From assembly GCF_021021415.1 (NCBI RefSeq), contig NZ_JAINWJ010000014.1, forward strand, positions 62,001 through 126,000: a stretch of DNA of 64,000 bases, read 5' to 3'. Every line of letters begins with the position of its first letter. Within the stretch, counting starts at the first letter, position 1. The notes beneath the pieces are model-generated. The model was not told the DNA's origin. It ran no database searches and saw only the letters and a program-made list of their open reading frames with translations. Made by a program: the position numbers and the translations under genes. Source of the stretch: Martelella mediterranea. GTDB lineage: Bacteria; Pseudomonadota; Alphaproteobacteria; Rhizobiales; Rhizobiaceae. Positions 41,815 to 49,644 of this stretch are shown here, one piece after another.

Positions 41815-42749
41815 ATGATCGTTTCCTGTTCTTCCCGCGTCGCCTCGGCAAGCGGATCGTTCTGAAATTCCGGTGACAGGCGCTGCAAAAGCGCCGCCAG
41901 TTCGGCGCGGTCGCCGGCATCCATCTTCGGCCCCTTGCCGCGCACATGGGTGGTCGCCAGCACACCGCGCCGGCGCAGCGTCTCCTTGGTCATGTGCATG
42001 CGGAAGACGGCCTGGAAGGTGAGCGCAGGCAGGCTGACTTCGTAAAGGCGCCGCGCCTCGTCCCGGTCGCCGCGCTGCCAGGCGCCCACCATGCGCACAT
42101 GCAGATCGGCAAACTCACTGGCCGGCATCGTGCCAAGCCCGCCGCGCGCCAGTTCATCGATGACATAGCGCCCACCCGCGCCGCCGAAGACGCCCTCGAT
42201 CGCATCGCCGCAGGCCTCGCGGATCAGCGTCAGGTTCTGCCCGCAGGGCAGCGTCTCTTCCTTGACGTAGCGGATCGCGGGAACGGCGCGGGCGAGCGTC
42301 GCCATATCATCCGCCTTCAATCCCGCCCCGATCGGCACCGGCTGGTTCTGCAGCATCAGCGGCAGCGGACTGTCGGCGCCGATCTGCTCGAAATAGGCAA
42401 GCTGGGCATTAAGATCGTGGCCAATGGCCCCTTGGGCGATGACCATGGCGACGGCCGCCCCTGCTCGTGCGCCGCGCTCGATATGTGTCAGCACGGCATC
42501 CGGATCGGGATCACTCGCCCCGACGATGAAGGGAATACGCCCCTGCAGGCGTGCGCCGAGACGCGCGACCAGCAGGCCGCGCTCATCCGCGCTCAGCGTG
42601 TCGACCTCGCTGGCAACGCCGGGAAAGACGCAGCCCCCGGCGCCTGAACGCAGAACGAAGTCGATGACCCGGTCAAACTGGTCGGGCGCAACCGCGCCGT
42701 CATCGCCAAAGGGGGTGCACAGAACTGGAAAGACACCGGACAATTTCAT
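41811..42749 (-). CDS. DapA-family aldolase/dehydratase (first copy)
   Basis: 312 residues. Starts MKLSGVFPVLCTPFGDDGAV, family-like; Schiff-base Lys in RYVKEETLPCG. As in the other copy, the catalytic Tyr motif reads LQNQP with Gln in the Tyr position. C-terminal region is extended (FQAVFRMHMTKETLRRRGVL) as in keto-deoxy sugar acid aldolases. The frame opens at 42857 but ATG at 42749 overlaps the permease stop (ATGA). Together with the second copy it may handle two intermediates or two stereoisomers. Confidence 0.85.
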   Translation of the reverse strand: MKLSGVFPVLCTPFGDDGAVAPDQFDRVIDFVLRSGAGGCVFPGVASEVDTLSADERGLLVARLGARLQGRIPFIVGASDPDPDAVLTHIERGARAGAAVAMVIAQGAIGHDLNAQLAYFEQIGADSPLPLMLQNQPVPIGAGLKADDMATLARAVPAIRYVKEETLPCGQNLTLIREACGDAIEGVFGGAGGRYVIDELARGGLGTMPASEFADLHVRMVGAWQRGDRDEARRLYEVSLPALTFQAVFRMHMTKETLRRRGVLATTHVRGKGPKMDAGDRAELAALLQRLSPEFQNDPLAEATREEQETII

Positions 42750-43582
42750 TTTACGGCCCCCGCTGTTGCGCCCTGGATGAAGAAGCGCTGCAGCGCGATG
42801 AAGGCCACCGTCACCGGCAGCGCCGCCATCAGCGACGCGGCCATGGCCCCGCCCCAATCCGCGCTGGTTTCATTGAGATAGGTTAGAAGCAGGCCCGGTC
42901 CGATCGTGCGCTTGTCCTCGGAAATAATCAGCGTCAGCGAATAGAGAAGGTCGTTCCAGCTCCACATGAAGGAATAGAGAAACACCGTGACGATCGGCGG
43001 GATCGAGATCGGAAGCACGATCGTGTGCAGGATCCTCAAATCCCCGGCCCCATCTGCGCGCGCTGCCTCGATCAGCTCATTCGGCACCTGACTGAAATAG
43101 CTGTAGAGCATATAGGTGGCGACCGGCAGCGCGAAGACGATGTAGGAAATCATCAGCCCGAGCCTCGTATCAAGCAAACCCCAGTTGACCAGCGCCGGAT
43201 AGATCGTGATCAGCAGCAGGCCGAAGGGAAACATCTGCGCCGACAGCATGAACAGCATCACCGGCCGGCGGCCGATGTAGCGGTATTTGGCGAAGGAATA
43301 GCCGGCATAGACCGCAAGCGTCGCGTTGAGCGCCGCCGAGGACGTGGAGACCAGAAGGCTGTTGCCGAGCTGGCGCAGCAGATCGCCTTCGAACAGTGCG
43401 GTCGCGAAGTGCTTCAGCGTCACATCATGAGGCCAGAATGTCGGGCGGATGCGGTACAACTCGGCATCGGCCTTCAGCGACGAGATCACCATCCAGTAGA
43501 CCGGAAAGAACAGGAAGAAACCGATCACCAGGGCGCAGGCGACAAAGCCGAGCTTGGCGCGGGTTGTCGAGAGATCGAGCAT
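42746..43582 (-). CDS. CUT1-type sugar ABC permease, MalG-like
   Basis: 278 residues, six hydrophobic segments (KLGFVACALVIGFFLFFPVY first) with the EAA loop ELIEAARADGAGDLRILHTI and IVLPISIPPIV following. Standard second permease of a carbohydrate importer. Start at 43582 (ATG) overlaps the stop of the MalF-like gene by one base (TAATG). A much longer upstream open frame exists but is the antisense-like out-of-frame part of malF. Confidence 0.93.
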   Translation of the reverse strand: MLDLSTTRAKLGFVACALVIGFFLFFPVYWMVISSLKADAELYRIRPTFWPHDVTLKHFATALFEGDLLRQLGNSLLVSTSSAALNATLAVYAGYSFAKYRYIGRRPVMLFMLSAQMFPFGLLLITIYPALVNWGLLDTRLGLMISYIVFALPVATYMLYSYFSQVPNELIEAARADGAGDLRILHTIVLPISIPPIVTVFLYSFMWSWNDLLYSLTLIISEDKRTIGPGLLLTYLNETSADWGGAMAASLMAALPVTVAFIALQRFFIQGATAGAVK

Positions 43583-44532
43583 TATTCGACCCCTTTCATC
43601 AGTTGGCGCAGGTAGAAATAGGCGGGCGGCATGATGGTCGCGACCCAGAGCACGCCGACGGTGGCGGCCATGCCGATGTCCCACTGCTCGAAGGCGCGGC
43701 GGTAGACTTCGATGGAAAGCACCGATGTGGCGCGCACCGGCCCGCCGCCGGTCAGCGCCCAGATCGTGTCGAAATGCTGCAGATTGCCGATCATGCCAAG
43801 CACAACGGTGACCAGCAGCACCGGCCTGAGATGCGGCAGGATGTGATCGCGGATCACCCGGTAATTGCCCGCGCCATCGACGCGCGCCGCCTCGATCTGC
43901 TCCTTGTCCATCGAGGCGAGGCCGGCGAGAAAGAACGCCATGAACAGCGGTATCGAAAGCCACACTTTGGTGATCACCACCGCCGCCATGGCGCCCGTTG
44001 ATGTGGAAAGCCAGGCGACCGGATACTCGATCAGCCCCATATCCTGGCCGAGCGCGTTCAAGAGCCCGTAGCGTGAATTGAATATCCAGCCCCACAGAAA
44101 GGCCGAAACCGTGGCCGGCATCACCCAGGGCAGGAGCGAAAGGCCGCGAAGCGCGTTGCGACCCATGAAAGGCTGGTTGAGAATCAGCGCCCAGGCCATG
44201 CCGATGGTGATGGAAAAGAAGGTTGCAAGCGCGACATAGATCAGCGTCGTCACCAGCGAACCGAGGATCGCCGGATCGCTCAGCACGCGGAGATAATTGC
44301 CGAAACCGATGAACTTCGGCTCGCTCATCTCGATCGTGTATTTGTAGAACGACAGGCCGAGCGCCTCGATGAACGGCTTCAGCACGACGATGCAGAACGC
44401 CAGCACCGCGGGCAGCAGCAGCAGCATGCCGATCCGGCCTTCGCCGGCCTTGAGCCCGCCCTTGCGGGCGTAAGGCGAGACTTTGAGCGGGGGCGCGGAC
44501 TGCGCCGCGCCCGTTTCGGGTTCAACGGACAT
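43582..44532 (-). CDS. CUT1-type sugar ABC permease, MalF-like
   Basis: 316 residues; cytoplasmic N-terminal tail, then six hydrophobic segments starting GMLLLLPAVLAFCIVVLKPF. EAA loop DKEQIEAARVDGAGNYRVIR. The N terminus contains the short sequence SPYARKGGLKAGEGRIG typical of MalF/UgpA relatives. Works with the MalG-like permease, the receptor at 44601 and the ATPase at 46751. Confidence 0.93.
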   Translation of the reverse strand: MSVEPETGAAQSAPPLKVSPYARKGGLKAGEGRIGMLLLLPAVLAFCIVVLKPFIEALGLSFYKYTIEMSEPKFIGFGNYLRVLSDPAILGSLVTTLIYVALATFFSITIGMAWALILNQPFMGRNALRGLSLLPWVMPATVSAFLWGWIFNSRYGLLNALGQDMGLIEYPVAWLSTSTGAMAAVVITKVWLSIPLFMAFFLAGLASMDKEQIEAARVDGAGNYRVIRDHILPHLRPVLLVTVVLGMIGNLQHFDTIWALTGGGPVRATSVLSIEVYRRAFEQWDIGMAATVGVLWVATIMPPAYFYLRQLMKGVE

Positions 44533-44600
44533 GGTTTACCTAAGAATGCTGAAGAGGGTTGCGGGGCGGATTTCCGCCGCCCCACTCTGGCGTTTCCCGG

Positions 44601-45845
44601 TCAGTTGCCAAGAATATCTTCCAGACGCGCCTGCATGTCGTCGGCTGCCTCCTGCGGCGACTTCTGACCCAGAAGCGACGCCTGCACCTCTTCGCCGATC
44701 ACGGTCGTGACCTCGGCGCCCTGCGGCAGAGAGGCGATCGTGTTGCGCTTGGGCGAAACCGAGGCGGCAGCCCAGTCGGCGAGATACTGGTCGCTCTGCA
44801 CTTCCTCCGACGCGATGCCGGACTTGGTCGCGGGAAGCGTCGAAAGGCCGACGGCATAGGGCACCAGTTCCTGGTCGGAGAGAAGATGCATCACGAATTC
44901 GACAGCGGGGCTATCGGCGCTCGCGTTCTCATCGCCAAAGACGGTCAGCACATGGCCCCACTGAATGGATACCGGGGTATCGCCCTCTTTCAAGACGGGC
45001 GCCTTGATCGGCTTCACGGCTGCATCGATCTCCTCGCCACGGCCGGAGAAATCGCGGGCGAAGCTCAATGCCTGCGGCGCGTCGATGTAAAACGCGGTCG
45101 CGCCCTGGGCAAACAGGCGGCGCGCGTCCGGCCGGTCGATTTCAGGGGCTGCCAGCCGTTCGGAAACGGCATCGGTCATGAATTCAAGCGCCGCAACGGC
45201 TTCGGGTGAGTTGACGGCGGGCTTGCCGTCCGCCGTCAGCGGTTCGCCGCCGAAGGTCCAGACCCAGGTGATATAATCGAGCAGGATCGAATTCGGGTTC
45301 TTGGTCGCGAGGCCAAGCGGCACGGAATTCGGCACATTGTCGCGCACGGCGACGAGAGCCGCTTTGAACTCATCCATGGTTGCCGGAATGCCCTCAACGC
45401 CCGCAGCGTCCAGAACCTCCGTGTTGGCGACCATGCCGATCGTGCCGACGATCCATGGCAGGGCAAGCTGCTTGCCGTCGATCTCGCCCATGGCGAGGTA
45501 GCCTTCATCGAAGGTCTCGAGCAGCTTGTCGCGGCCGATGATCTCGTTGAAGTCCTGCAGGTCATCGATATTGGCGATGATCGGCAGCAGGCGCGCCTGG
45601 CTCTGGCCGACATCGGGCAGCGTGTTGGTGCGGTCGCGCAGAAGATAGTTCTTGTTCATCTCGCCCCAGGCATAGCCCTGCGCCTCGACCTCTCCGCCAT
45701 CGAAGCTTTCGATCATGCTTTCAATCAGCGGTTTGTTGGCATCTTCGGCGTAGGTCCAGGACATGAACTCCACGTCGGTCGCTGCTGCCGGCAGGGCCAT
45801 AAGCGCGGCCACGGCCGTTGCCATCGCAAATCTTCCGAATTTCAT
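44601..45845 (-). CDS. Extracellular solute-binding protein, CUT1 sugar type
   Basis: 414 residues with Sec signal peptide (MKFGRFAMATAVAALMALPA, cleavage near AAA/TD). Mature part follows family 1 receptors: EFMSWTYAEDANKPLIESMI, GYAWGEMNKNYLLRDRTNTL, PWIVGTIGMVANTEVLDAAG. First gene of a six-gene operon. Two copies of an 18-bp near-palindrome lie in its promoter. Ligand probably a sugar, aldonate or short uronate oligomer that feeds the enzymes encoded downstream. Confidence 0.93.
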   Translation of the reverse strand: MKFGRFAMATAVAALMALPAAATDVEFMSWTYAEDANKPLIESMIESFDGGEVEAQGYAWGEMNKNYLLRDRTNTLPDVGQSQARLLPIIANIDDLQDFNEIIGRDKLLETFDEGYLAMGEIDGKQLALPWIVGTIGMVANTEVLDAAGVEGIPATMDEFKAALVAVRDNVPNSVPLGLATKNPNSILLDYITWVWTFGGEPLTADGKPAVNSPEAVAALEFMTDAVSERLAAPEIDRPDARRLFAQGATAFYIDAPQALSFARDFSGRGEEIDAAVKPIKAPVLKEGDTPVSIQWGHVLTVFGDENASADSPAVEFVMHLLSDQELVPYAVGLSTLPATKSGIASEEVQSDQYLADWAAASVSPKRNTIASLPQGAEVTTVIGEEVQASLLGQKSPQEAADDMQARLEDILGN

Positions 45846-45868
45846 TTCTCACTCCTCCCAGAAATTAA

Positions 45869-45940
45869 TGAAACTTTGTTCCAACTGTATTTTTAGGCGA
45901 AAATCCGCCTTTCCGCAAGAACTTTGAAACTAAGTTCCAA
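45869..45940. promoter_or_regulatory. Two IclR-type operator sites at the transporter promoter
   Basis: TTTGAAACTAAGTTCCAA at 45923-45940 and a close variant TGAAACTTTGTTCCA at 45869-45883. Each is a near-palindrome of form TTGRAAC-N3-GTTYCAA, like known IclR/KdgR sites. The first is identical over 18 bases to the site at 49595-49612 beside the IclR-SMP30 gene. Confidence 0.85.
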
Positions 45941-45941
45941 T

Positions 45942-46754
45942 CTAGACGACGCCGCCATCCACGATCAGGCATTGCCCGGTGACCATGCGGCTATCATCCG
46001 CGGTGAGAAAAAGCGCCATCCGCGCCACATCCGGCGGCAACAGGAATTCCTTCAGGCACTGGCGCGACAGATAGTCGTCGAACTTGCCCTGATAGATCGC
46101 CTTGGCGCGGCTGACCTGCCGCTCGGTCAGAATCCAGCCGGGCGCGATGGAATTGACGCGGACGCCATGTCCGCCGACCTCGCGCGCCAGACTGCGCGTC
46201 ATGCCGTGCACGGCGGCCTTGGCGGTTGTATAGGGCAACAGTCCTGCGGCTCCCTGCATCCAGCTGTTCGAACCCATATTGACGATACTGCCGCCGACGC
46301 CGGCCATATCCGGCAGAACCGCCTGCGCGGCAAACACCTGATGGCGCAGGTTCACATTCTGCCGGTCGTCCCAGTATTCCGGCGTGATCTCTGAAAGCGG
46401 CAGCCGGTCGTCATTGCCGGCATTGTTGATCAGTGCACGGAAAGGCCCCGCTTCAGACCGAAGCGCATCGATCGCGCCACGCAGGGCGTCGATATCCCGC
46501 AGATCGGCGATCCGGTGAAACGGCCTGTTGCCGGTGGTTTCCGCGCAGACGGAGGCCACATGTTCGGCGGCTTCCGCATCGATATCGATGAAGGCAACCC
46601 GCGCCCCTTGCGCGCAGAAGGCCTCGACCAGATACATGCCGATGCCAGAGCCACCGCCGGTGATCAGCACACCGCGCCCTTCAAGGCTGGGATAGCGAGC
46701 GGCCTCAATTTCGACCGGGACAAGTTCGGGATGATCCGAGCGTTCCAGCCTCAT
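45942..46754 (-). CDS. Short-chain dehydrogenase/reductase, probable sugar dehydrogenase
   Basis: 270 residues, classical SDR. Cofactor loop LITGGGSGIGMYLVEAF, NNAG in ALINNAGNDD, catalytic Ser in NMGSNSWMQG and YxxxK as YTTAK. FIDIDAE after the second strand has an Asp that favours NAD(H). In this setting it likely oxidises an aldose to its lactone, the substrate of the SMP-30 domain encoded two genes upstream. ATG overlaps the ATPase stop (ATGA). A 29-residue N-terminal extension precedes the Rossmann fold. Confidence 0.9.
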   Translation of the reverse strand: MRLERSDHPELVPVEIEAARYPSLEGRGVLITGGGSGIGMYLVEAFCAQGARVAFIDIDAEAAEHVASVCAETTGNRPFHRIADLRDIDALRGAIDALRSEAGPFRALINNAGNDDRLPLSEITPEYWDDRQNVNLRHQVFAAQAVLPDMAGVGGSIVNMGSNSWMQGAAGLLPYTTAKAAVHGMTRSLAREVGGHGVRVNSIAPGWILTERQVSRAKAIYQGKFDDYLSRQCLKEFLLPPDVARMALFLTADDSRMVTGQCLIVDGGVV

Positions 46755-47824
46755 GCCGCCACCGGTCGCCTGGCGACATCAACGGCAAGGCCATCCTCGG
46801 CAAAACCATAGGTCTGCGCCGCATCGAAGGCCACGGCGCGCAACACGCCGCGCTCGACCTTCTGCTCGCCCTCAAGCCGCACCTGAAGCAGCCGGTCAAG
46901 GCCCTCCACCTCCAGGTGGGCGAATGTATCGGAGCCCAGATGTTCCGTCGCAACGACCCGGCCGGAAAGCCGGCCGTCGCCGCCTTCGCCGAGCCGCAGA
47001 TGCTCCGGCCGCACACCGATTTCGCTGACGCCGCGCACGGTGGTGGAAAACAGGCCGTCGCCGGGAAGACGCAGTCCCGAACCATCCTCCGTTACCGGCA
47101 GAAAATTCATCTTGGGTGAGCCGATGAAGCCGGCAACGAAGCGATTGGCCGGGCGCTGGTAAAGCTCGATCGGCGAGCCGACCTGCTCGACCCGCCCGTC
47201 ATGCAGCACCACGATCTTGTCAGCGAGCGTCATCGCCTCGACCTGATCATGCGTCACATAGATCATCGTCGTGCCGAGCCGTTCCTTCAGCCGCGCAAAC
47301 TCCATGCGCATATCGACCCGAAGCGCTGCATCGAGGTTGGAGAGCGGCTCGTCGAACAGAAAAACCTCCGGCTCGCGCACGATAGCCCGGCCGATGGCGA
47401 CGCGCTGACGCTGGCCGCCGGAAAGCTGGCGAGGCTTGCGCTGAAGCAGCGGTTCGATCTGCAGGATGGAAGCCGCCGTGCGCACACGGGAATCGATTTC
47501 GTTCTTCTCCGTGCCGGCAAGCCGAAGCGCGTAGCTCATATTCTCTGACACCGTCATATGCGGGTAGAGCGCGTAGGACTGGAAAACCATGGCCACGCCG
47601 CGCCTTGCCGGCGGCACATCATTGACGATCTCGCCGCCAAGCGCGATCGTTCCGGCGGAAACCTCATCAAGCCCGCAGATCATCCTGAGCAGCGTCGACT
47701 TCCCGCAGCCCGAAGGACCAACGAAGACGACGAACTCGCCATGCGAGACATCAAGATTGATATCCTTCAGAACCTCCACCGCGCCATAGCGCTTGTGAAG
47801 GCCGGTAATTTTCAGATCGGCCAT
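46751..47824 (-). CDS. Sugar ABC transporter ATP-binding protein, UgpC/MalK-like
   Basis: 357 residues. Walker A FVGPSGCGKSTLLRMICGLD, Q-loop MVFQSYALYPHMTVSENMSY, signature LSGGQRQRVAIGRA, Walker B FLFDEPLSNLDAALR, H-loop IYVTHDQVEAMTLADKIVVL; C-terminal TOBE domain (SEIGVRPEHLRLGEGGDGRL). ATG at 47824 follows GGGAGGAAAC. Encoded in the regulator operon, apart from its receptor and permeases, but the two operons share operators. Confidence 0.95.
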   Translation of the reverse strand: MADLKITGLHKRYGAVEVLKDINLDVSHGEFVVFVGPSGCGKSTLLRMICGLDEVSAGTIALGGEIVNDVPPARRGVAMVFQSYALYPHMTVSENMSYALRLAGTEKNEIDSRVRTAASILQIEPLLQRKPRQLSGGQRQRVAIGRAIVREPEVFLFDEPLSNLDAALRVDMRMEFARLKERLGTTMIYVTHDQVEAMTLADKIVVLHDGRVEQVGSPIELYQRPANRFVAGFIGSPKMNFLPVTEDGSGLRLPGDGLFSTTVRGVSEIGVRPEHLRLGEGGDGRLSGRVVATEHLGSDTFAHLEVEGLDRLLQVRLEGEQKVERGVLRAVAFDAAQTYGFAEDGLAVDVARRPVAA

Positions 47825-47843
47825 GTTTCCTCCCAAAAGCAGT

Positions 47844-49577
47844 TCAGCCGGCGAACGGCCGGTCCGGTTGCCCCTTGATCTCCGTGTTGATTGCCAGGAC
47901 GCTGCCGGAAAGCGGCGCATCCGACAATTGCCGCGTCGACAGCCTGATGCGGGCCGTGGTGACAAACAGCGTCGTCATGTCCTTTCCGCCGAAGGTGCAA
48001 CTCGTGGGCCGCGGCACCGGCAGCGTGATCCTGCGCTCCGGCCTGCCGTCAGGGGCGAAGCGCTGAACGCTCCAGCCGTCCCAGAGCGCCGTCCAGACAA
48101 ACCCCTCGGCATCCACCGTCAATCCGTCGGGAACCCCGTCATGAGCAGCGATCTCGGCAAAGACGCGCCGGTTGGCGATCTCGCCCGCCTCAAGGTCGAA
48201 ATCATAGGCGTAGATCGTGCGCTTGCCGGAATCTGTGAAGTAGAAGGTGCGGTTGTCGGGGCTCCAGCCGAGACCGTTGGAGATGTGGATTCTGTCCGCC
48301 ATGCGCGTCACCGCGCCATCGGGATCCACCCGCCACAGAGCGCCCCGCCCCGGCTCGGTGTTGATTGCCAGCGTACCGACCCAGAGCCGCCCCCTGGCAT
48401 CGCATTTGCCATCATTGAAGCGATTATCCGGGCGCTCCGCCTCGGGATCGGCGAGCGTGGTCAGGGTGCCATCGGCCGAAAGCGACTTGATGCCGGTCTC
48501 GGTGGCGCAGACGAAGCCGCCGGAGACCTTGGGAACTGCGACCCCGACCAGTTCCGACATCGGCAGAAAACTGCGCTCTCCGGTTTCGGGATCGCCGGTG
48601 ATGACCCGCGGCGCAAGAATATCAACCCAGTGCAGCCGCTGATCGGCCGTTGACCAGAACGGCCCTTCACCCAGGAAATCCTCACCGGGTAACACGCAGC
48701 GGATATCCTCGCGACCGGTATCGAGCGGACGCGGGCCAACGGCGATGGACATGGCAAGCTCTCCGATATTCCCGGCGATCCGGCGCGCGGCCTCAATCAC
48801 ATCCCGACCAAGCGCATGAAGCCGGTCGGCATTGAGGCGATAGGACGGGCCGACAATCCCGATGGCGCCGATCGGGCGGGCGCGATGATCGAGGATCGGC
48901 GCGGCAACCGCGCTGATATCCTCGTGCTGCTCGCCGATGCTGATGGCATAGCCGCGCGCCTTGATGATGTTGAGCTGCTGGTCCAGATCGCCCTTCGAGA
49001 CGATGGTGTGATCGGTATAGACCTGCAGATCCTGCGCACTCAGAAGACGGCGGCGATCGGCCTCCGGCAAATGCGCCGCAATCGCCTTGCCGAGCGCTGT
49101 CGCGTGAATGGCGGCGCGCGAGCCGATACCGTTGGCGATGCGCACCTGACGGTGCTTTTCCCGCTGGTCGATATAAAGAATCATACCGCCGTCCAGGAGG
49201 CCAAGCCGGGTTGCCTCGCTGCTTTCTTCTGCAAGGCGCAGCAGTTCCGGTTCGGCGGCGCCGCGCAGGTCGAACTGGTCCCACACCCTGTGGGCAAGCT
49301 GGAACGGACGCGCGCCGAGCCGGTAACCCTGGTCGCGCTCGTCAAAGGTCGCATAGCGTTCCTCGACCAGCGTTTGCAGAATGCGGTGCAGTGTGCCCTT
49401 GGGCAGGCCGGAGCCTTCCTGAAGCGCGGTGAAGCGGACCGACCCCTCGCCCTCGCTGATCAGGTCGAGTATCCGCAGCCCGCGCGAAAGCGCCTGCATG
49501 CCGGGCGGAATGCCGCCGATTTCCGCGTCGTCCTCGTTGTTTTTCGCGTCCGACAATGACCGCTCCTCAATCTTCAC
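47844..49577 (-). CDS. Fusion of IclR regulator and SMP-30/gluconolactonase domain
   Basis: 577 residues in one uninterrupted frame. Residues about 28-85 are the IclR winged HTH (LSRGLRILDLISEGEGSVRF; GLPKGTLHRILQTLVEERYA) and about 100-275 the IclR ligand domain (ATALGKAIAAHLPEADRRRL). From about 290 to 570 follows a full SMP-30/gluconolactonase propeller with metal ligands present: Glu304 (GEGPFW), Asn434 (ISNGLGWSPD), Asp484 (VPDGLTVD), plus RFNDGKCDARGRLWVGT. It could hydrolyse a sugar lactone, sense it, or both. Start GTG after AAAGGGAAGA. First gene of an operon with the ATPase and SDR. Confidence 0.92.
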   Translation of the reverse strand: MKIEERSLSDAKNNEDDAEIGGIPPGMQALSRGLRILDLISEGEGSVRFTALQEGSGLPKGTLHRILQTLVEERYATFDERDQGYRLGARPFQLAHRVWDQFDLRGAAEPELLRLAEESSEATRLGLLDGGMILYIDQREKHRQVRIANGIGSRAAIHATALGKAIAAHLPEADRRRLLSAQDLQVYTDHTIVSKGDLDQQLNIIKARGYAISIGEQHEDISAVAAPILDHRARPIGAIGIVGPSYRLNADRLHALGRDVIEAARRIAGNIGELAMSIAVGPRPLDTGREDIRCVLPGEDFLGEGPFWSTADQRLHWVDILAPRVITGDPETGERSFLPMSELVGVAVPKVSGGFVCATETGIKSLSADGTLTTLADPEAERPDNRFNDGKCDARGRLWVGTLAINTEPGRGALWRVDPDGAVTRMADRIHISNGLGWSPDNRTFYFTDSGKRTIYAYDFDLEAGEIANRRVFAEIAAHDGVPDGLTVDAEGFVWTALWDGWSVQRFAPDGRPERRITLPVPRPTSCTFGGKDMTTLFVTTARIRLSTRQLSDAPLSGSVLAINTEIKGQPDRPFAG

Positions 49578-49594
49578 TCTTCCCTTTCGTATAT

Positions 49595-49612
49595 TTTGAA
49601 ACTAAGTTCCAA
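49595..49612. promoter_or_regulatory. IclR-type operator in the divergent iclR-smp30 / dehydratase promoter
   Basis: TTTGAAACTAAGTTCCAA, identical to 45923-45940. It lies in the 67-base gap between the fusion regulator and the divergent enolase-superfamily gene, so one site can control both directions. Confidence 0.85.
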
Positions 49613-49644
49613 GTCAAGCAAGGTTTGGGAGGAGTCTGGCCGAA

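Noticed and set aside
39716-42749. The two DapA-family genes as lysine biosynthesis dapA
   Set aside because: Both lack the catalytic Tyr motif and sit in a catabolic transporter operon, so a sugar-acid aldolase/dehydratase role is more likely.
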